A stretch of DNA of 64,000 nt, from contig NC_018515.1 of the NCBI RefSeq assembly GCF_000231385.2, positions 204,501 through 268,500 of the forward strand, given 5' to 3'. Position 1 is the stretch's first letter; each line of letters opens with the position of its first letter. This DNA is from Desulfosporosinus meridiei DSM 13257 (GTDB lineage: Bacteria; Bacillota; Desulfitobacteriia; Desulfitobacteriales; Desulfitobacteriaceae). The notes under the pieces were generated by a model. That model worked only from the letters and a program-made list of their open reading frames with translations, was not told the DNA's origin and ran no database searches. Of the stretch, positions 1 through 7,418 are shown piece after piece. Both the position numbers and the translations under genes were made by a program.

Positions 1-758
1 GGCGAGCTTTAGCTGAGGGGATGTTTGGAGACGAGAAAGCTCTTATCCGTATTGACATGTCAGAGTATATGGAAAAACACGCGGTTTCTCGCCTTGTGGG
101 AGCACCTCCGGGATACGTTGGACATGATGAAGGAGGGCAGCTCACAGAGGCGGTAAGACGTAAACCCTATAGTGTTGTCTTGCTTGATGAAATCGAAAAA
201 GCCCATCCTGAAGCATTCAATATCTTACTCCAAGTCCTAGAAGATGGACGCTTAACAGATACCAAAGGAAGAACCGTTGACTTTAGAAATACTGTAATCA
301 TCATGACTTCTAATGTCGGCTCTTCCTTCCTGAAAAAAGAAGCAATGGGCTTCGCACCTAAAAAAGATGAAAAGACTGATTATAAAAATATGCGCGGACA
401 TGTAATGGAAGAATTAAAGCGCTCCTTCCGCCCGGAGTTTTTAAATCGGATTGACGAGATAGTAGTCTTCCATTCCCTCCAAGATGAACACCTACTGAAG
501 ATTGCTGACATCTTAACGCGCCAAGTCAATAAGCGCTTGAGTGAGAATGGCTTGGAACTACAGGTCGAGCAGAGTGCCATTGAACTAATTGCCAAAGAGG
601 GTAATGATCCCATTTTTGGAGCGCGGCCTTTGCGCAGAGCAATTCAAAGATTAATTGAAGATGCACTTTCTGAAAAAATACTTGAAGGGGTCTTTAAAGC
701 CGGAGACCGAATTATTGTTGAAGCAGAAGAGGGAAAAATGAAATTTTCCCAAGGTTAA
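1..758 (+). CDS. clpC: ClpC ATPase, C-terminal part (5' truncated by the window)
   Basis: About 251 C-terminal residues of a Hsp100/Clp AAA+ unfoldase that feeds proteins to ClpP in the cytoplasm. The frame is open to the left edge, so the gene starts before the window; the ATG at 21 is internal. Visible parts belong to the second AAA+ module: pore loop GAPPGYVG, Walker [12 protein letters not shown], sensor 1 MTSNVG, the [15 protein letters not shown] signature and sensor 2 GARPLRR near the end. The spacer between the two ATPase modules that separates ClpC from ClpB or ClpE is outside the window. The ClpC call rests on the following radA, the usual ctsR-mcsA-mcsB-clpC-radA order. A strong terminator follows. 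Confidence 0.92.
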   Translation, partial: RALAEGMFGDEKALIRIDMSEYMEKHAVSRLVGAPPGYVGHDEGGQLTEAVRRKPYSVVLLDEIEKAHPEAFNILLQVLEDGRLTDTKGRTVDFRNTVIIMTSNVGSSFLKKEAMGFAPKKDEKTDYKNMRGHVMEELKRSFRPEFLNRIDEIVVFHSLQDEHLLKIADILTRQVNKRLSENGLELQVEQSAIELIAKEGNDPIFGARPLRRAIQRLIEDALSEKILEGVFKAGDRIIVEAEEGKMKFSQG

Positions 759-794
759 TGCTCGCTAATTCCAGAGAATAATAACGAACGACAT

Positions 795-829
795 AAAAGG
801 AGCAATGCGAATGTTGCTCCTTTTATTCT
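795..829 (+). terminator. Rho-independent terminator after clpC
   Basis: A perfect 11-bp stem (AAAAGGAGCAA / TTGCTCCTTTT) with an 8-nt loop runs into TTTTATTCT. It sits 37 bases after the clpC stop and separates clpC from radA. Confidence 0.9.
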
Positions 830-905
830 GCCTTTATAATGTAGGAATAAAGAGTATAATTAATTCAAGGCATACAGAAATCGTCTTCCAGAAATGAGGC
901 GTTCG

Positions 906-2342
906 ATGAAGATTAAAGTTATTTATCGGTGTTCAAATTGCGGCTCCGAAAGCCTTAGATGGTTAGGAAAGTGTCCAAAGTGTGAAGAATGGAATACTTT
1001 AGAGGAGACAGTAAGTCAGCCTAAAACTATGCCCCCCCAAAGTCAGAGAAAGTCTTCGCCGAAGAGGTTGTTCGAGGTCTTGGCGGGTAATAGCGATAGA
1101 ATTGTAACCGGTATCAGTGAATTCAACCGAGTACTGGGTGGTGGCATTGTTAAGGATTCGATCATTATCTTGACTGCTAGACCCGGCGCAGGAAAGTCGA
1201 CGTTGCTGTTACAAGTCGCTGATGATGTTGCTAATAAGGGTTATAGAGTCTTGTATGCTTCAGCCGAAGAAAGTGATAGTCAAATCAAAAATCGTTCTGA
1301 TAGAATTCTCAATGGCGCTAGGAGTAGCATCTGGGTATTATCTGATACGAGCATGAACCACGTTTTAGCTTCAATTGAGGAGCTTGATCCGGATTTAATT
1401 ATTATTGACAGTATACAGACCTTTTCCTTGGAAGAGCACAATTCCCGCCCGGGTTCACCTATTCAGACAATGGAGTGTGCCAACGAACTCCTGAAAATCG
1501 CAAAGAACAACAATCGGCCCAGAGCAGTAATCATGGTTGGGCAAATGACGAAGGATGATGAAATTGCCGGACTTCGTGCTCTGGAACATTTGGTAGATGC
1601 TGTCTTGATTCTAAACGGTGAAAATGGGGAAGAATTACGGGGAGCTTGGTGTTCGAAGAATCGATTTGGAAGTACAGGAGAAATAGGCTTTTTTTCAATG
1701 ACAGAAGAAGGGATGCAATCCATTGATAATCCTTCAGAGTTCTTTATGACTCAAAGAGGAGAAGGGCAAACCGTTTCGGGATGTGCTTTGACGGTAATCA
1801 AAGAGGGGACGCGGCCAATTATTGTTGAAGTGGAAAGCCTTGTCTCCAAATCCTTTACCCCCTATCCGTCGAGAATAGCAGAGTGCTTGAGAAGAGATCA
1901 GTTAAACACCTTGATTTCCATCTTGGAGCAAAGAGGCAGAATCAGTCTCTACGATAAAAATGTAGTTATTAAAACCACAGGAGGTCTCCAGCTTAAAGAA
2001 CAATCTGTCAGTCTGGCAATTATCATGTGCATTGTTTCTTCTGTCAAAGAGCGGGCAATCCCCAATGATACAGTATTTGTAGCAGATGTAGGACTTACCG
2101 GAGAACTAAAAAAGGTACCTGCTATTGAGGCTAGAATTCGGGAGATTGACAGAATGGGGTTTAAGCGAGCTTATATTGCTAAAAACTCTATGCGGGATAT
2201 TTCAAAATTCAAGAATGTAGAGATTATTGAGAAAAATACTCTTTATGAGGTTATTATGGATTTAAAGATGAAGGATAGAGTTAAGACTGAAACAGTATTT
2301 CAAAGTACTGAAGATGAAGAAAGATTTTTTACTCATGAGTAA
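906..2342 (+). CDS. radA: RadA-family DNA repair ATPase, divergent
   Basis: RadA/Sms promotes branch migration during recombination. Domains in order: an N-terminal zinc ribbon (CSNC...CPKC, about residues 9-29), a RecA-like ATPase with Walker A RPGAGKST near residue 95 and Walker B DLIIIDSIQ, the RadA-specific KNRFG motif, and a C-terminal Lon-protease-like domain. I chose the ATG at 906 (MKIKVIYRC) because AGGCG precedes it and the zinc ribbon then starts at the usual distance; an in-frame ATG at 894 would add four residues. Several normally fixed segments differ: RPGAGKST instead of GDPGIGKST, AEES instead of GEES, and GQMTKDD instead of GHVTKEG. It may be a paralogue rather than the housekeeping copy. 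disA, the usual next gene, is absent. Confidence 0.85.
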   Translation: MKIKVIYRCSNCGSESLRWLGKCPKCEEWNTLEETVSQPKTMPPQSQRKSSPKRLFEVLAGNSDRIVTGISEFNRVLGGGIVKDSIIILTARPGAGKSTLLLQVADDVANKGYRVLYASAEESDSQIKNRSDRILNGARSSIWVLSDTSMNHVLASIEELDPDLIIIDSIQTFSLEEHNSRPGSPIQTMECANELLKIAKNNNRPRAVIMVGQMTKDDEIAGLRALEHLVDAVLILNGENGEELRGAWCSKNRFGSTGEIGFFSMTEEGMQSIDNPSEFFMTQRGEGQTVSGCALTVIKEGTRPIIVEVESLVSKSFTPYPSRIAECLRRDQLNTLISILEQRGRISLYDKNVVIKTTGGLQLKEQSVSLAIIMCIVSSVKERAIPNDTVFVADVGLTGELKKVPAIEARIREIDRMGFKRAYIAKNSMRDISKFKNVEIIEKNTLYEVIMDLKMKDRVKTETVFQSTEDEERFFTHE

Positions 2343-2386
2343 CGTGTTGGGGCATGAGATTTTAAAGAAGTAGTGTGTTTCGCTTT

Positions 2387-2420
2387 ACCAGGCCGTATCG
2401 GTCTGGTTTCTTTTGTCTTA
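2387..2420 (+). terminator. Rho-independent terminator after radA
   Basis: A 9-bp stem (ACCAGGCCG / CGGTCTGGT, one G-U pair) with a TAT loop is followed by TTCTTTTGTCTT. It lies 45 bases after the radA stop. Confidence 0.85.
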
Positions 2421-2579
2421 GCTGAGGTCGATAATCTTTCCTTGCTTTATGCCCGTTGGCAATCTCCTTGCAACGGGCATTTCTAAGGCCCGGATGTCCG
2501 GGTGGATCCAGTATGCCCTGCGCCCCTATAGTTGTCATCCTGTGGCTATAATTACCAGGGCTTTTATTCCACAAGAGCG
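2421..2579. other. Structured non-coding stretch between radA and an unknown gene
   Basis: No credible gene is seen. Three inverted repeats follow one another: GCCCGTTG/CAACGGGC (2451-2458 with 2471-2478), the short palindrome CCCGGATGTCCGGG around 2489-2502, and a nested pair GCCCTG/CAGGGC (2515-2520 with 2556-2561) enclosing TATAG/CTATA and followed by TTTTATT. The last could be a second terminator. Confidence 0.45.
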
Positions 2580-2609
2580 TTGAAAAACCAAGTGGCCCAA
2601 GTATATAAT
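2580..2609 (+). promoter_or_regulatory. Predicted sigma-A promoter for the gene at 2698
   Basis: TTGAAA at 2580-2585 and TATAAT at 2604-2609 are 18 bp apart. Transcription from here would give an untranslated leader of roughly 80 bases. Confidence 0.6.
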
Positions 2610-2697
2610 TAATATGTTATGCAGATACATAAGTAAATAATAATTTCGATATCCCTGACAAGTCAACACAGTGAAGCTAGTCTAAGGGGGAATTAGA

Positions 2698-3174
2698 TTG
2701 AACTATGAATTATTGAAGACCTCTGCGCCTGAGTTTAGAGACGCTTCTTTGAGACAAGAGCTGGGAAGGGAAAAGTGTAAAATACTAGATAAGTACCAAC
2801 TAAGAAGCAACACTAGACTGTATTGGGAGCGATATTATGAACATCAACCCATTCAGGAGTACTTTAGTCACAAATTTGCCAGAAAGGCATCTCCCTTGGG
2901 TATGATTTTTTATATTTATAAACTTTGCTATGCCAAGGTAAAATATTTTCAGCAAAATTGGGGGGAGTTTGTTCCCTGCATTTATAATTGGCAGGTTGGG
3001 TTGTTTGAAGAGACCGAATTGTGGGATTTGGAATTTATCAGACATTCCAGATCAGGACTTATTTTGGATTTAAGGAATTTGGCCCGAATTACCAAATATG
3101 AAGATTTTTTGGCTTTATGTGATTATCTCAACTGGCAGGGGGTGGGAAGGCCTATTGGCGCACCCATTTTATAA
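2698..3174 (+). CDS. Hypothetical protein, no family recognised
   Basis: A 158-residue frame with a TTG start behind AAGGGGG, its own predicted promoter and a strong terminator, so I regard it as a real single-gene unit. I do not recognise the protein. It is rich in aromatic and charged residues (YWERYYEHQ, LYWERYY and FVPCIYNWQ segments), has no clear signal peptide and no convincing transmembrane helix, and shows only three scattered cysteines, so it is unlikely to bind an Fe-S cluster itself. The C-terminus ends in a glycine/proline-rich GVGRPIGAP segment. It lies between radA and fdhA, and no function can be inferred. Confidence 0.6.
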   Translation: MNYELLKTSAPEFRDASLRQELGREKCKILDKYQLRSNTRLYWERYYEHQPIQEYFSHKFARKASPLGMIFYIYKLCYAKVKYFQQNWGEFVPCIYNWQVGLFEETELWDLEFIRHSRSGLILDLRNLARITKYEDFLALCDYLNWQGVGRPIGAPIL

Positions 3175-3288
3175 TGATCAAAATATTAGGATAATGACTA
3201 GCGCAGGCTCAAAAAATAGACTATAATAGTCCATAAGCTAAGAGTTATATTTAAGCATATCATTTTAGTGATGACAGAAAGCTGAATA

Positions 3289-3327
3289 AAATCACCAATT
3301 TGTTATTATTAACGATTGGTGATTTTT
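3289..3327 (+). terminator. Rho-independent terminator upstream of fdhA
   Basis: An 11-bp perfect stem (AAATCACCAAT / ATTGGTGATTT) with a 15-nt loop ends in a T run. It terminates the gene at 2698 just before fdhA. Confidence 0.8.
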
Positions 3328-3365
3328 GACAACGTGAAGGTATTCTATAATGAGGAGTGAGACAT

Positions 3366-6047
3366 TTGGAGTGGTTAAGTTTAACCATAGACGGACAAGA
3401 TGTCAACGTACCAAAGGGAACAACTGTACTAGAAGCCTGTCGCCTGCATGGTATTGCAATTCCTACCTTGTGTCATGACCCGGAACTGACTTCTGCAGGC
3501 TCCTGCCGGTTGTGTATCGTACAAATCGAAGGAATGCGTAACTTGCCGCCCTCCTGCGTTACTCAAGTTGCCCAAGGAATGATCGTGCAAACTCAAAACC
3601 CTAAAGTTCGAGCAGCTCGCAAAACAATTTTGGAACTTTTAGTAGCGAATCACCCGTTGAATTGCATGACTTGCCAAAGGATGGGAGATTGCTCACTAGC
3701 TCAGTATGCTTATGAGTACGGTGTTACTGGGGCGTGCTATCCGGGTGAGCGTCGCCAAATACCCTTAGATGAGGGGAATCCTTTTATTATCAAGGATTCA
3801 AACAAATGCATTTTGTGCGGCAAATGCATTCGTGTCTGTGATGAAATTCAGGGACGCAGCGTTCTGGACTTCTCCTTCCGAGGGTTCGATACGCAAGTGG
3901 GTCCGGCCTTTAATCTCCCTTATCACGAATCAGAATGCGTTTTCTGTGGTTCCTGTGTATCAGTCTGTCCCGTTGGGGCATTAACGGAAAAGAAAATGGT
4001 GGGCAGAGGACGCCCTTGGGAAATCAAGAAAGTCCAAACCACTTGTCCCTATTGTGGGACAGGGTGTAACTTTGACTTAAATGTGAAAAACGGAAAAGTA
4101 ATAGGGGTAACCTCTAATTTAAGTGCTCCTGTTAATGGTCGGGCACTATGCGTCAAAGGAAGATTTGGAATGGACATGATTTATAATTCCAATCGGTTGG
4201 CAACTCCTTTAATACGAAAGGATGGGGTCCTGGTACCCGCTGAATGGGATGAGGCCTTAAATCTAGTTGCAACAAAGTTCCGCGAAATTAAAGAAACCCA
4301 CGGAGCAAATGCTCTTGCAGCTTTAAGTTCTGCTCATTGTACAAATGAAGAAAACTATCTGATGCAAAAATTCATGCGCGCAGTCATCGGGACCAATAAT
4401 ATCGATCACTGTGCCAGAGTTTGTCATGCCCCCACTGTGGCCGGTCTGGCCGTTTCTTTCGGCTCAGGGGCTGCAACTAACTCCTTTGAAGAAATTCCTG
4501 ATGCCCAAGTTATGTTTGTGATTGGGGCAAATCCTACAGAAGCACACCCAGTAGTTGGGACAAAGATGAAGCAAGCCTTGGCTAAAGGGGCAAAGCTGAT
4601 TGTCGTGGATCCCAGGCAAATTGAACTGGCTGAGTGTTCGGATCTTTATTTAAGACTACGAGCGGGGACTGATGTGGCTTTGATCAATGGAATTATGAAC
4701 ATCATCTTGGCCAATGGGTGGGAAGATCGCAAGTTCATATCGGAACGAACCGAAGGTTTTGCGGAATTCCAAGACAATATTAAGAATTATCCTCCCGATG
4801 TAGTAAGCAGAATAACCGGAGTACCTGAGGAACAACTTGTGGAGGCTGCTCGGATCTATGCCACTGCTGACAGGGCTATGATTTTTTATACTTTAGGGAT
4901 AACCGAACACACCACAGGAACGGATAATGTGATGAGTTTGGCAAATCTGGCTATGCTGACCGGTAATATAGGTAAGAAGTATTCCGGGGTTAATCCTTTG
5001 CGCGGACAAAATAATGTTCAAGGCTCTTGTGACATGGGAGCTTTGCCTGGCGACTATCCCGGATACCAAAAGGTCATCAATACAGAAGTGCGAAAGAAAT
5101 TTGAAAAAGCTTGGGGCGTTACTCTTGATCCCGACATGGGAATCATGCTTCCCGATATGTTTGCGGCAGCTATCAGCAAAAAGCTAAGAGCTATGTACGT
5201 GATGGGTGAGGATCCGGTGGTTACTGATGCCGATGCTAATCATGTGCGCAAGGGATTGGAGTCTCTGGATTTCCTCGTTGTGCAAGATATTTTTATGTCA
5301 GAAACCGCCAAAATGGCTGATGTAGTCTTGCCGGGAGCTAGTTTTGCTGAGAAGACCGGAACCTTCACAAATGCAGAACGGCGTATACAAATGGTCAACA
5401 AGGCTATTGAGCCTATTGGAAATGCGAAGGCAGATGGGGAGATCATTTCTGAACTTGCCAACCGGATGGGGTATCCCTTTTCCTACGACTCAGTGGAAGA
5501 GGTTATGGAAGAGGTGGCGAGTCTTACTCCTTTATACGGCGGGGTTACTCATCAACGTCTGGGAACCCAGGGATTGCAGTGGCCGGTTCCGAGTGTCGAC
5601 CATCCTGGAAGCAAGGTTCTTCATCAAGAAAGTTTTACTCGCGGTAAGGGACTCTTTGTGTCTGTTGCCTTCCAAGAGGCCAATGAACTACCGGATGAAG
5701 AGTATCCCTTCTTACTCAATACGGGACGAAAGCTTTCCCATTATAATGTTTTTACACAAAACTCAGAAGCTCTTGGAACTTATTCCCCTGAAGAACTGGC
5801 AGAAATTAATCCTCAAGACGCTTGTCGACTGGGAATTAAAGAGGGAGAACGGGTAAAATTGGCATCTCGGCGAGGAGCGCTGGAAACTAAAATTACGATA
5901 ACTGATCGCGTACCTGAAGGGATGGTCTTCATGACCTTTCATTACATGGATACTCCTACTAACGTCTTAACCAATGGTGCCTCAGATAAAGTTTCTAAGA
6001 CGTATGAGTATAAAGCCTGCGGTGTACAAATCTCAAAAATTGCTTAA
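3366..6047 (+). CDS. fdhA: Formate dehydrogenase, catalytic (alpha) subunit, cysteine type
   Basis: A molybdenum/tungsten bis-MGD oxidoreductase interconverting formate and CO2. Cofactor sites in order: an N-terminal NuoG-like [2Fe-2S] domain, an HPLNCMTC...C cluster site, two 4Fe-4S motifs (CILCGKCIRVC and CVFCGSCVSVC), then CPYCGTGC starting the molybdopterin domain. The catalytic position reads ARVCHAP, with Cys (TGT, 4422-4424) rather than selenocysteine; the partner His follows, and the later NPLRGQNNVQG segment carries the conserved Arg. I prefer the TTG at 3366, eight bases after GAGGAG; the GTG at 3357 lies inside that site. Length (893 aa) suits NAD(P)- or ferredoxin-linked forms, but no NuoE/NuoF-like partner or accessory gene is adjacent. 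The redox partner is therefore unknown. Confidence 0.88.
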   Translation: MEWLSLTIDGQDVNVPKGTTVLEACRLHGIAIPTLCHDPELTSAGSCRLCIVQIEGMRNLPPSCVTQVAQGMIVQTQNPKVRAARKTILELLVANHPLNCMTCQRMGDCSLAQYAYEYGVTGACYPGERRQIPLDEGNPFIIKDSNKCILCGKCIRVCDEIQGRSVLDFSFRGFDTQVGPAFNLPYHESECVFCGSCVSVCPVGALTEKKMVGRGRPWEIKKVQTTCPYCGTGCNFDLNVKNGKVIGVTSNLSAPVNGRALCVKGRFGMDMIYNSNRLATPLIRKDGVLVPAEWDEALNLVATKFREIKETHGANALAALSSAHCTNEENYLMQKFMRAVIGTNNIDHCARVCHAPTVAGLAVSFGSGAATNSFEEIPDAQVMFVIGANPTEAHPVVGTKMKQALAKGAKLIVVDPRQIELAECSDLYLRLRAGTDVALINGIMNIILANGWEDRKFISERTEGFAEFQDNIKNYPPDVVSRITGVPEEQLVEAARIYATADRAMIFYTLGITEHTTGTDNVMSLANLAMLTGNIGKKYSGVNPLRGQNNVQGSCDMGALPGDYPGYQKVINTEVRKKFEKAWGVTLDPDMGIMLPDMFAAAISKKLRAMYVMGEDPVVTDADANHVRKGLESLDFLVVQDIFMSETAKMADVVLPGASFAEKTGTFTNAERRIQMVNKAIEPIGNAKADGEIISELANRMGYPFSYDSVEEVMEEVASLTPLYGGVTHQRLGTQGLQWPVPSVDHPGSKVLHQESFTRGKGLFVSVAFQEANELPDEEYPFLLNTGRKLSHYNVFTQNSEALGTYSPEELAEINPQDACRLGIKEGERVKLASRRGALETKITITDRVPEGMVFMTFHYMDTPTNVLTNGASDKVSKTYEYKACGVQISKIA

Positions 6048-6068
6048 TTAAAAGGAGTTGTCGACAAA

Positions 6069-6407
6069 ATGGTTACAATTACAGAACTTGCCGCCCAAAA
6101 AGTCAAAGAAGTGCTTACTGCCCAAAATAAAGAGAATGCTTTACTTCGTCTTTATCTTGTAGGGATGGGGTGCGGTGGTCCAAATTTCGGGATGACTCTG
6201 GATGAGTCAAAAACAGAGAATGATATACTTGACGAAGGATTCGGTGTATCTATGGTTATAGACAAAAATCTCTCAGGATATTTAGAGGGAGCTGTCATTG
6301 ACTACATTGAGTCAAGCAGTGGTGGGGGGTTTGAAATTCGAACAGCTAATGCCAATAGCGGTGGTTGTGACAGTGGCTGCTGCAGCGGCTGTGGTGGAAG
6401 CTGTTAA
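6069..6407 (+). CDS. A-type Fe-S carrier (HesB/IscA-like) with a Cys-rich tail
   Basis: A 112-residue protein 21 bases after fdhA behind AAAAGGAG, probably co-transcribed with it. The body follows the HesB/IscA/ErpA fold: MVTITELAAQKVKEVL start, the first conserved Cys in GMGCGGPNFG, and the GFEI strand near residue 92. Family members normally end with a C-G-C pair that helps hold the cluster. Here the tail is GGCDSGCCSGCGGSC, five cysteines in the last 14 residues, so the ligand set is altered or enlarged. By family it would carry or insert Fe-S clusters, and its position suggests service to the cluster-rich FdhA; that partner is an inference. Confidence 0.8.
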   Translation: MVTITELAAQKVKEVLTAQNKENALLRLYLVGMGCGGPNFGMTLDESKTENDILDEGFGVSMVIDKNLSGYLEGAVIDYIESSSGGGFEIRTANANSGGCDSGCCSGCGGSC

Positions 6408-6427
6408 TTCAGTAGTATAGAATTAGA

Positions 6428-6457
6428 AAGAGAGCTTATTTACAGCTCTCTTTTTTC
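6428..6457 (+). terminator. Rho-independent terminator after the fdhA unit
   Basis: The stem GAGAGCT/AGCTCTC, extended by A-T pairs, is followed by TTTTTTC. It lies about 20 bases after the Fe-S carrier gene. Confidence 0.88.
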
Positions 6458-6581
6458 TATGACCTTTAATACCCATTTCAGGGCAAAAAGCCAAATTAAA
6501 AAGCGTGAAATAGTTTGCAGAAACTCTTGCTAATTGAATTTCGTTAATTTAATGTTAAACTAGTATTGGAGGTGAAGAGCA

Positions 6582-6758
6582 TTGAGCGAAGAAAGTAAAA
6601 TGTGGCAATGCCAAGTTTCGAGTTGTGGATATATCTATAATCCGGAAAAAGGATGCAAAAAATCAAAAATACCTAAGGACGTCCCTTTTGAGGAGTTGCC
6701 TGATGAATGGAGATGCCCGTTGTGTGGGGCAGGCAAAAAAATGTTTAAACCTCTATAA
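6582..6758 (+). CDS. Rubredoxin with a C-x4-C first metal motif
   Basis: A 58-residue frame with a TTG start six bases after GGAGGTGA. The product is a small one-iron electron carrier of the cytoplasm. The second knuckle is canonical (CPLCG, then AGKKMF), and CGYIYNPEKG and the LPDEWRCP segment match rubredoxin. The first knuckle reads CQVSSCGY, C-x4-C instead of the usual C-x2-C. From memory, a similar spacing is known in the Rd-2 protein of Desulfovibrio desulfuricans. It could pass electrons in the neighbouring redox block or in oxygen and peroxide defence; no partner oxidase or reductase gene is in the window. Confidence 0.88.
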   Translation: MSEESKMWQCQVSSCGYIYNPEKGCKKSKIPKDVPFEELPDEWRCPLCGAGKKMFKPL

Positions 6759-6787
6759 CCTTTTTGATTCAGAAATATAAAATATAA

Positions 6788-6811
6788 AAGCTCCTGCTGG
6801 CGCAGGAGCTT
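6788..6811 (-). terminator. Terminator between convergent genes
   Basis: A perfect 10-bp stem (AAGCTCCTGC / GCAGGAGCTT) with a 4-nt loop. Read on the minus strand it continues into TTTATATTTT, so it mainly ends the minus-strand gene at 6845-7237. On the + strand only TTAATT follows, a weaker end for the rubredoxin gene. Confidence 0.8.
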
Positions 6812-6844
6812 AATTGCTTAAACCCGTATTTACCTAATTAATGG

Positions 6845-7237
6845 CTAGGTTAAATTGAAAATGGTTAGTGTTTGCAGTTTTTTGAGTTCTTGAAAAAGAA
6901 CATCACTAAGGGAAATGTCAAGAGCATTGGCCAAAGCAGCTATGTAAAACAGTTGTTTGCCCAATTCTGCAGCAATGATATCTTGGCAGTTATCGCAAAT
7001 GGCTCCTTCGAGCTGGCTGTCCAAGATCTCCTTCAAATCGGCGAGGCTCGCATCTGGGGGAATTGGTTTTTTGCGGGCATTCACTGCGTGGCATCCACAA
7101 CTGGTCACAGATTTAACCACTGCACGGTTAACCCGAGCTGAGGTTTCTTGTCCCTTGGAGATAATGTCCAAAATGCTTTGGTGACGGATTAAGAGAGATC
7201 TTACTGTGTCTTGGAATTGGTCAGTGAGTTGCTCCAT
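6845..7237 (-). CDS. Conserved small Cys-containing helical protein, function unknown
   Basis: 130 residues starting at the ATG complementary to 7235-7237 (MEQLTDQFQ), nine bases after AAAGGAGTGAGG; a GTG 15 bases upstream abuts that site and is unlikely. The protein looks all-helical. It has a CGC motif in SVTSCGCHAVNA and a later CDNC pair, which together could hold a metal ion. The C-terminal stretch (ELGKQLFYIAALANALDIS) resembles the last helices of MazG-like nucleotide pyrophosphohydrolases, but the acidic catalytic motif is not evident. I recall similar proteins across Clostridia but no established function. It has a strong sigma-A promoter back to back with the carD promoters. Confidence 0.75.
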   Translation of the reverse strand: MEQLTDQFQDTVRSLLIRHQSILDIISKGQETSARVNRAVVKSVTSCGCHAVNARKKPIPPDASLADLKEILDSQLEGAICDNCQDIIAAELGKQLFYIAALANALDISLSDVLFQELKKLQTLTIFNLT

Positions 7238-7269
7238 GTGTGCTATCCTCACTCCTTTCTGCCATCTCT

Positions 7270-7299
7270 ATTATACCGAGATGCCGGGTCAGTTGTCAA
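7270..7299 (-). promoter_or_regulatory. Sigma-A promoter for the 6845-7237 gene
   Basis: Read on the minus strand: TTGACA (7299-7294), an 18-bp spacer and TATAAT (7275-7270), both consensus. Confidence 0.85.
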
Positions 7300-7331
7300 T
7301 TTTCAACAACAATAAGGGCAAAAAAGGTAAA

Positions 7332-7361
7332 TTGACAGGTGAAAGGCTTGTATGATATAAT
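7332..7361 (+). promoter_or_regulatory. Upstream sigma-A promoter of carD
   Basis: TTGACA at 7332-7337 and TATAAT at 7356-7361 with an 18-bp spacer; both hexamers are consensus. It is divergent from the minus-strand promoter about 30 bp away. Confidence 0.85.
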
Positions 7362-7370
7362 TTTAAAATT

Positions 7371-7399
7371 TTGACCACAGCTATGTTACTTGCTATAAT
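7371..7399 (+). promoter_or_regulatory. Downstream sigma-A promoter of carD
   Basis: TTGACC at 7371-7376 and TATAAT at 7394-7399 with a 17-bp spacer, just ahead of the Shine-Dalgarno site. It would form a tandem pair with the promoter at 7332. Confidence 0.65.
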
Positions 7400-7418
7400 A
7401 GGATTAGGGGGTGGCCGA

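Noticed and set aside
2362-2574. A 70-codon minus-strand frame between radA and the unknown gene
   Set aside because: It runs across three hairpins and a terminator and has no ribosome site; the non-coding reading explains it better.
3326-3351. TTGACA and TATAAT before fdhA as a promoter
   Set aside because: The spacing is only 14 bp and the TATAAT directly abuts the ribosome site, so a functional promoter here is doubtful.
4422-4424. A possible selenocysteine codon at the FdhA active site
   Set aside because: The codon is TGT (cysteine), so no recoding is needed.
5344-5856. A 170-codon + strand frame inside fdhA
   Set aside because: It is in another frame of a gene whose conserved cofactor and catalytic motifs are intact, and its translation is low-complexity Arg/Leu/Ser-rich.
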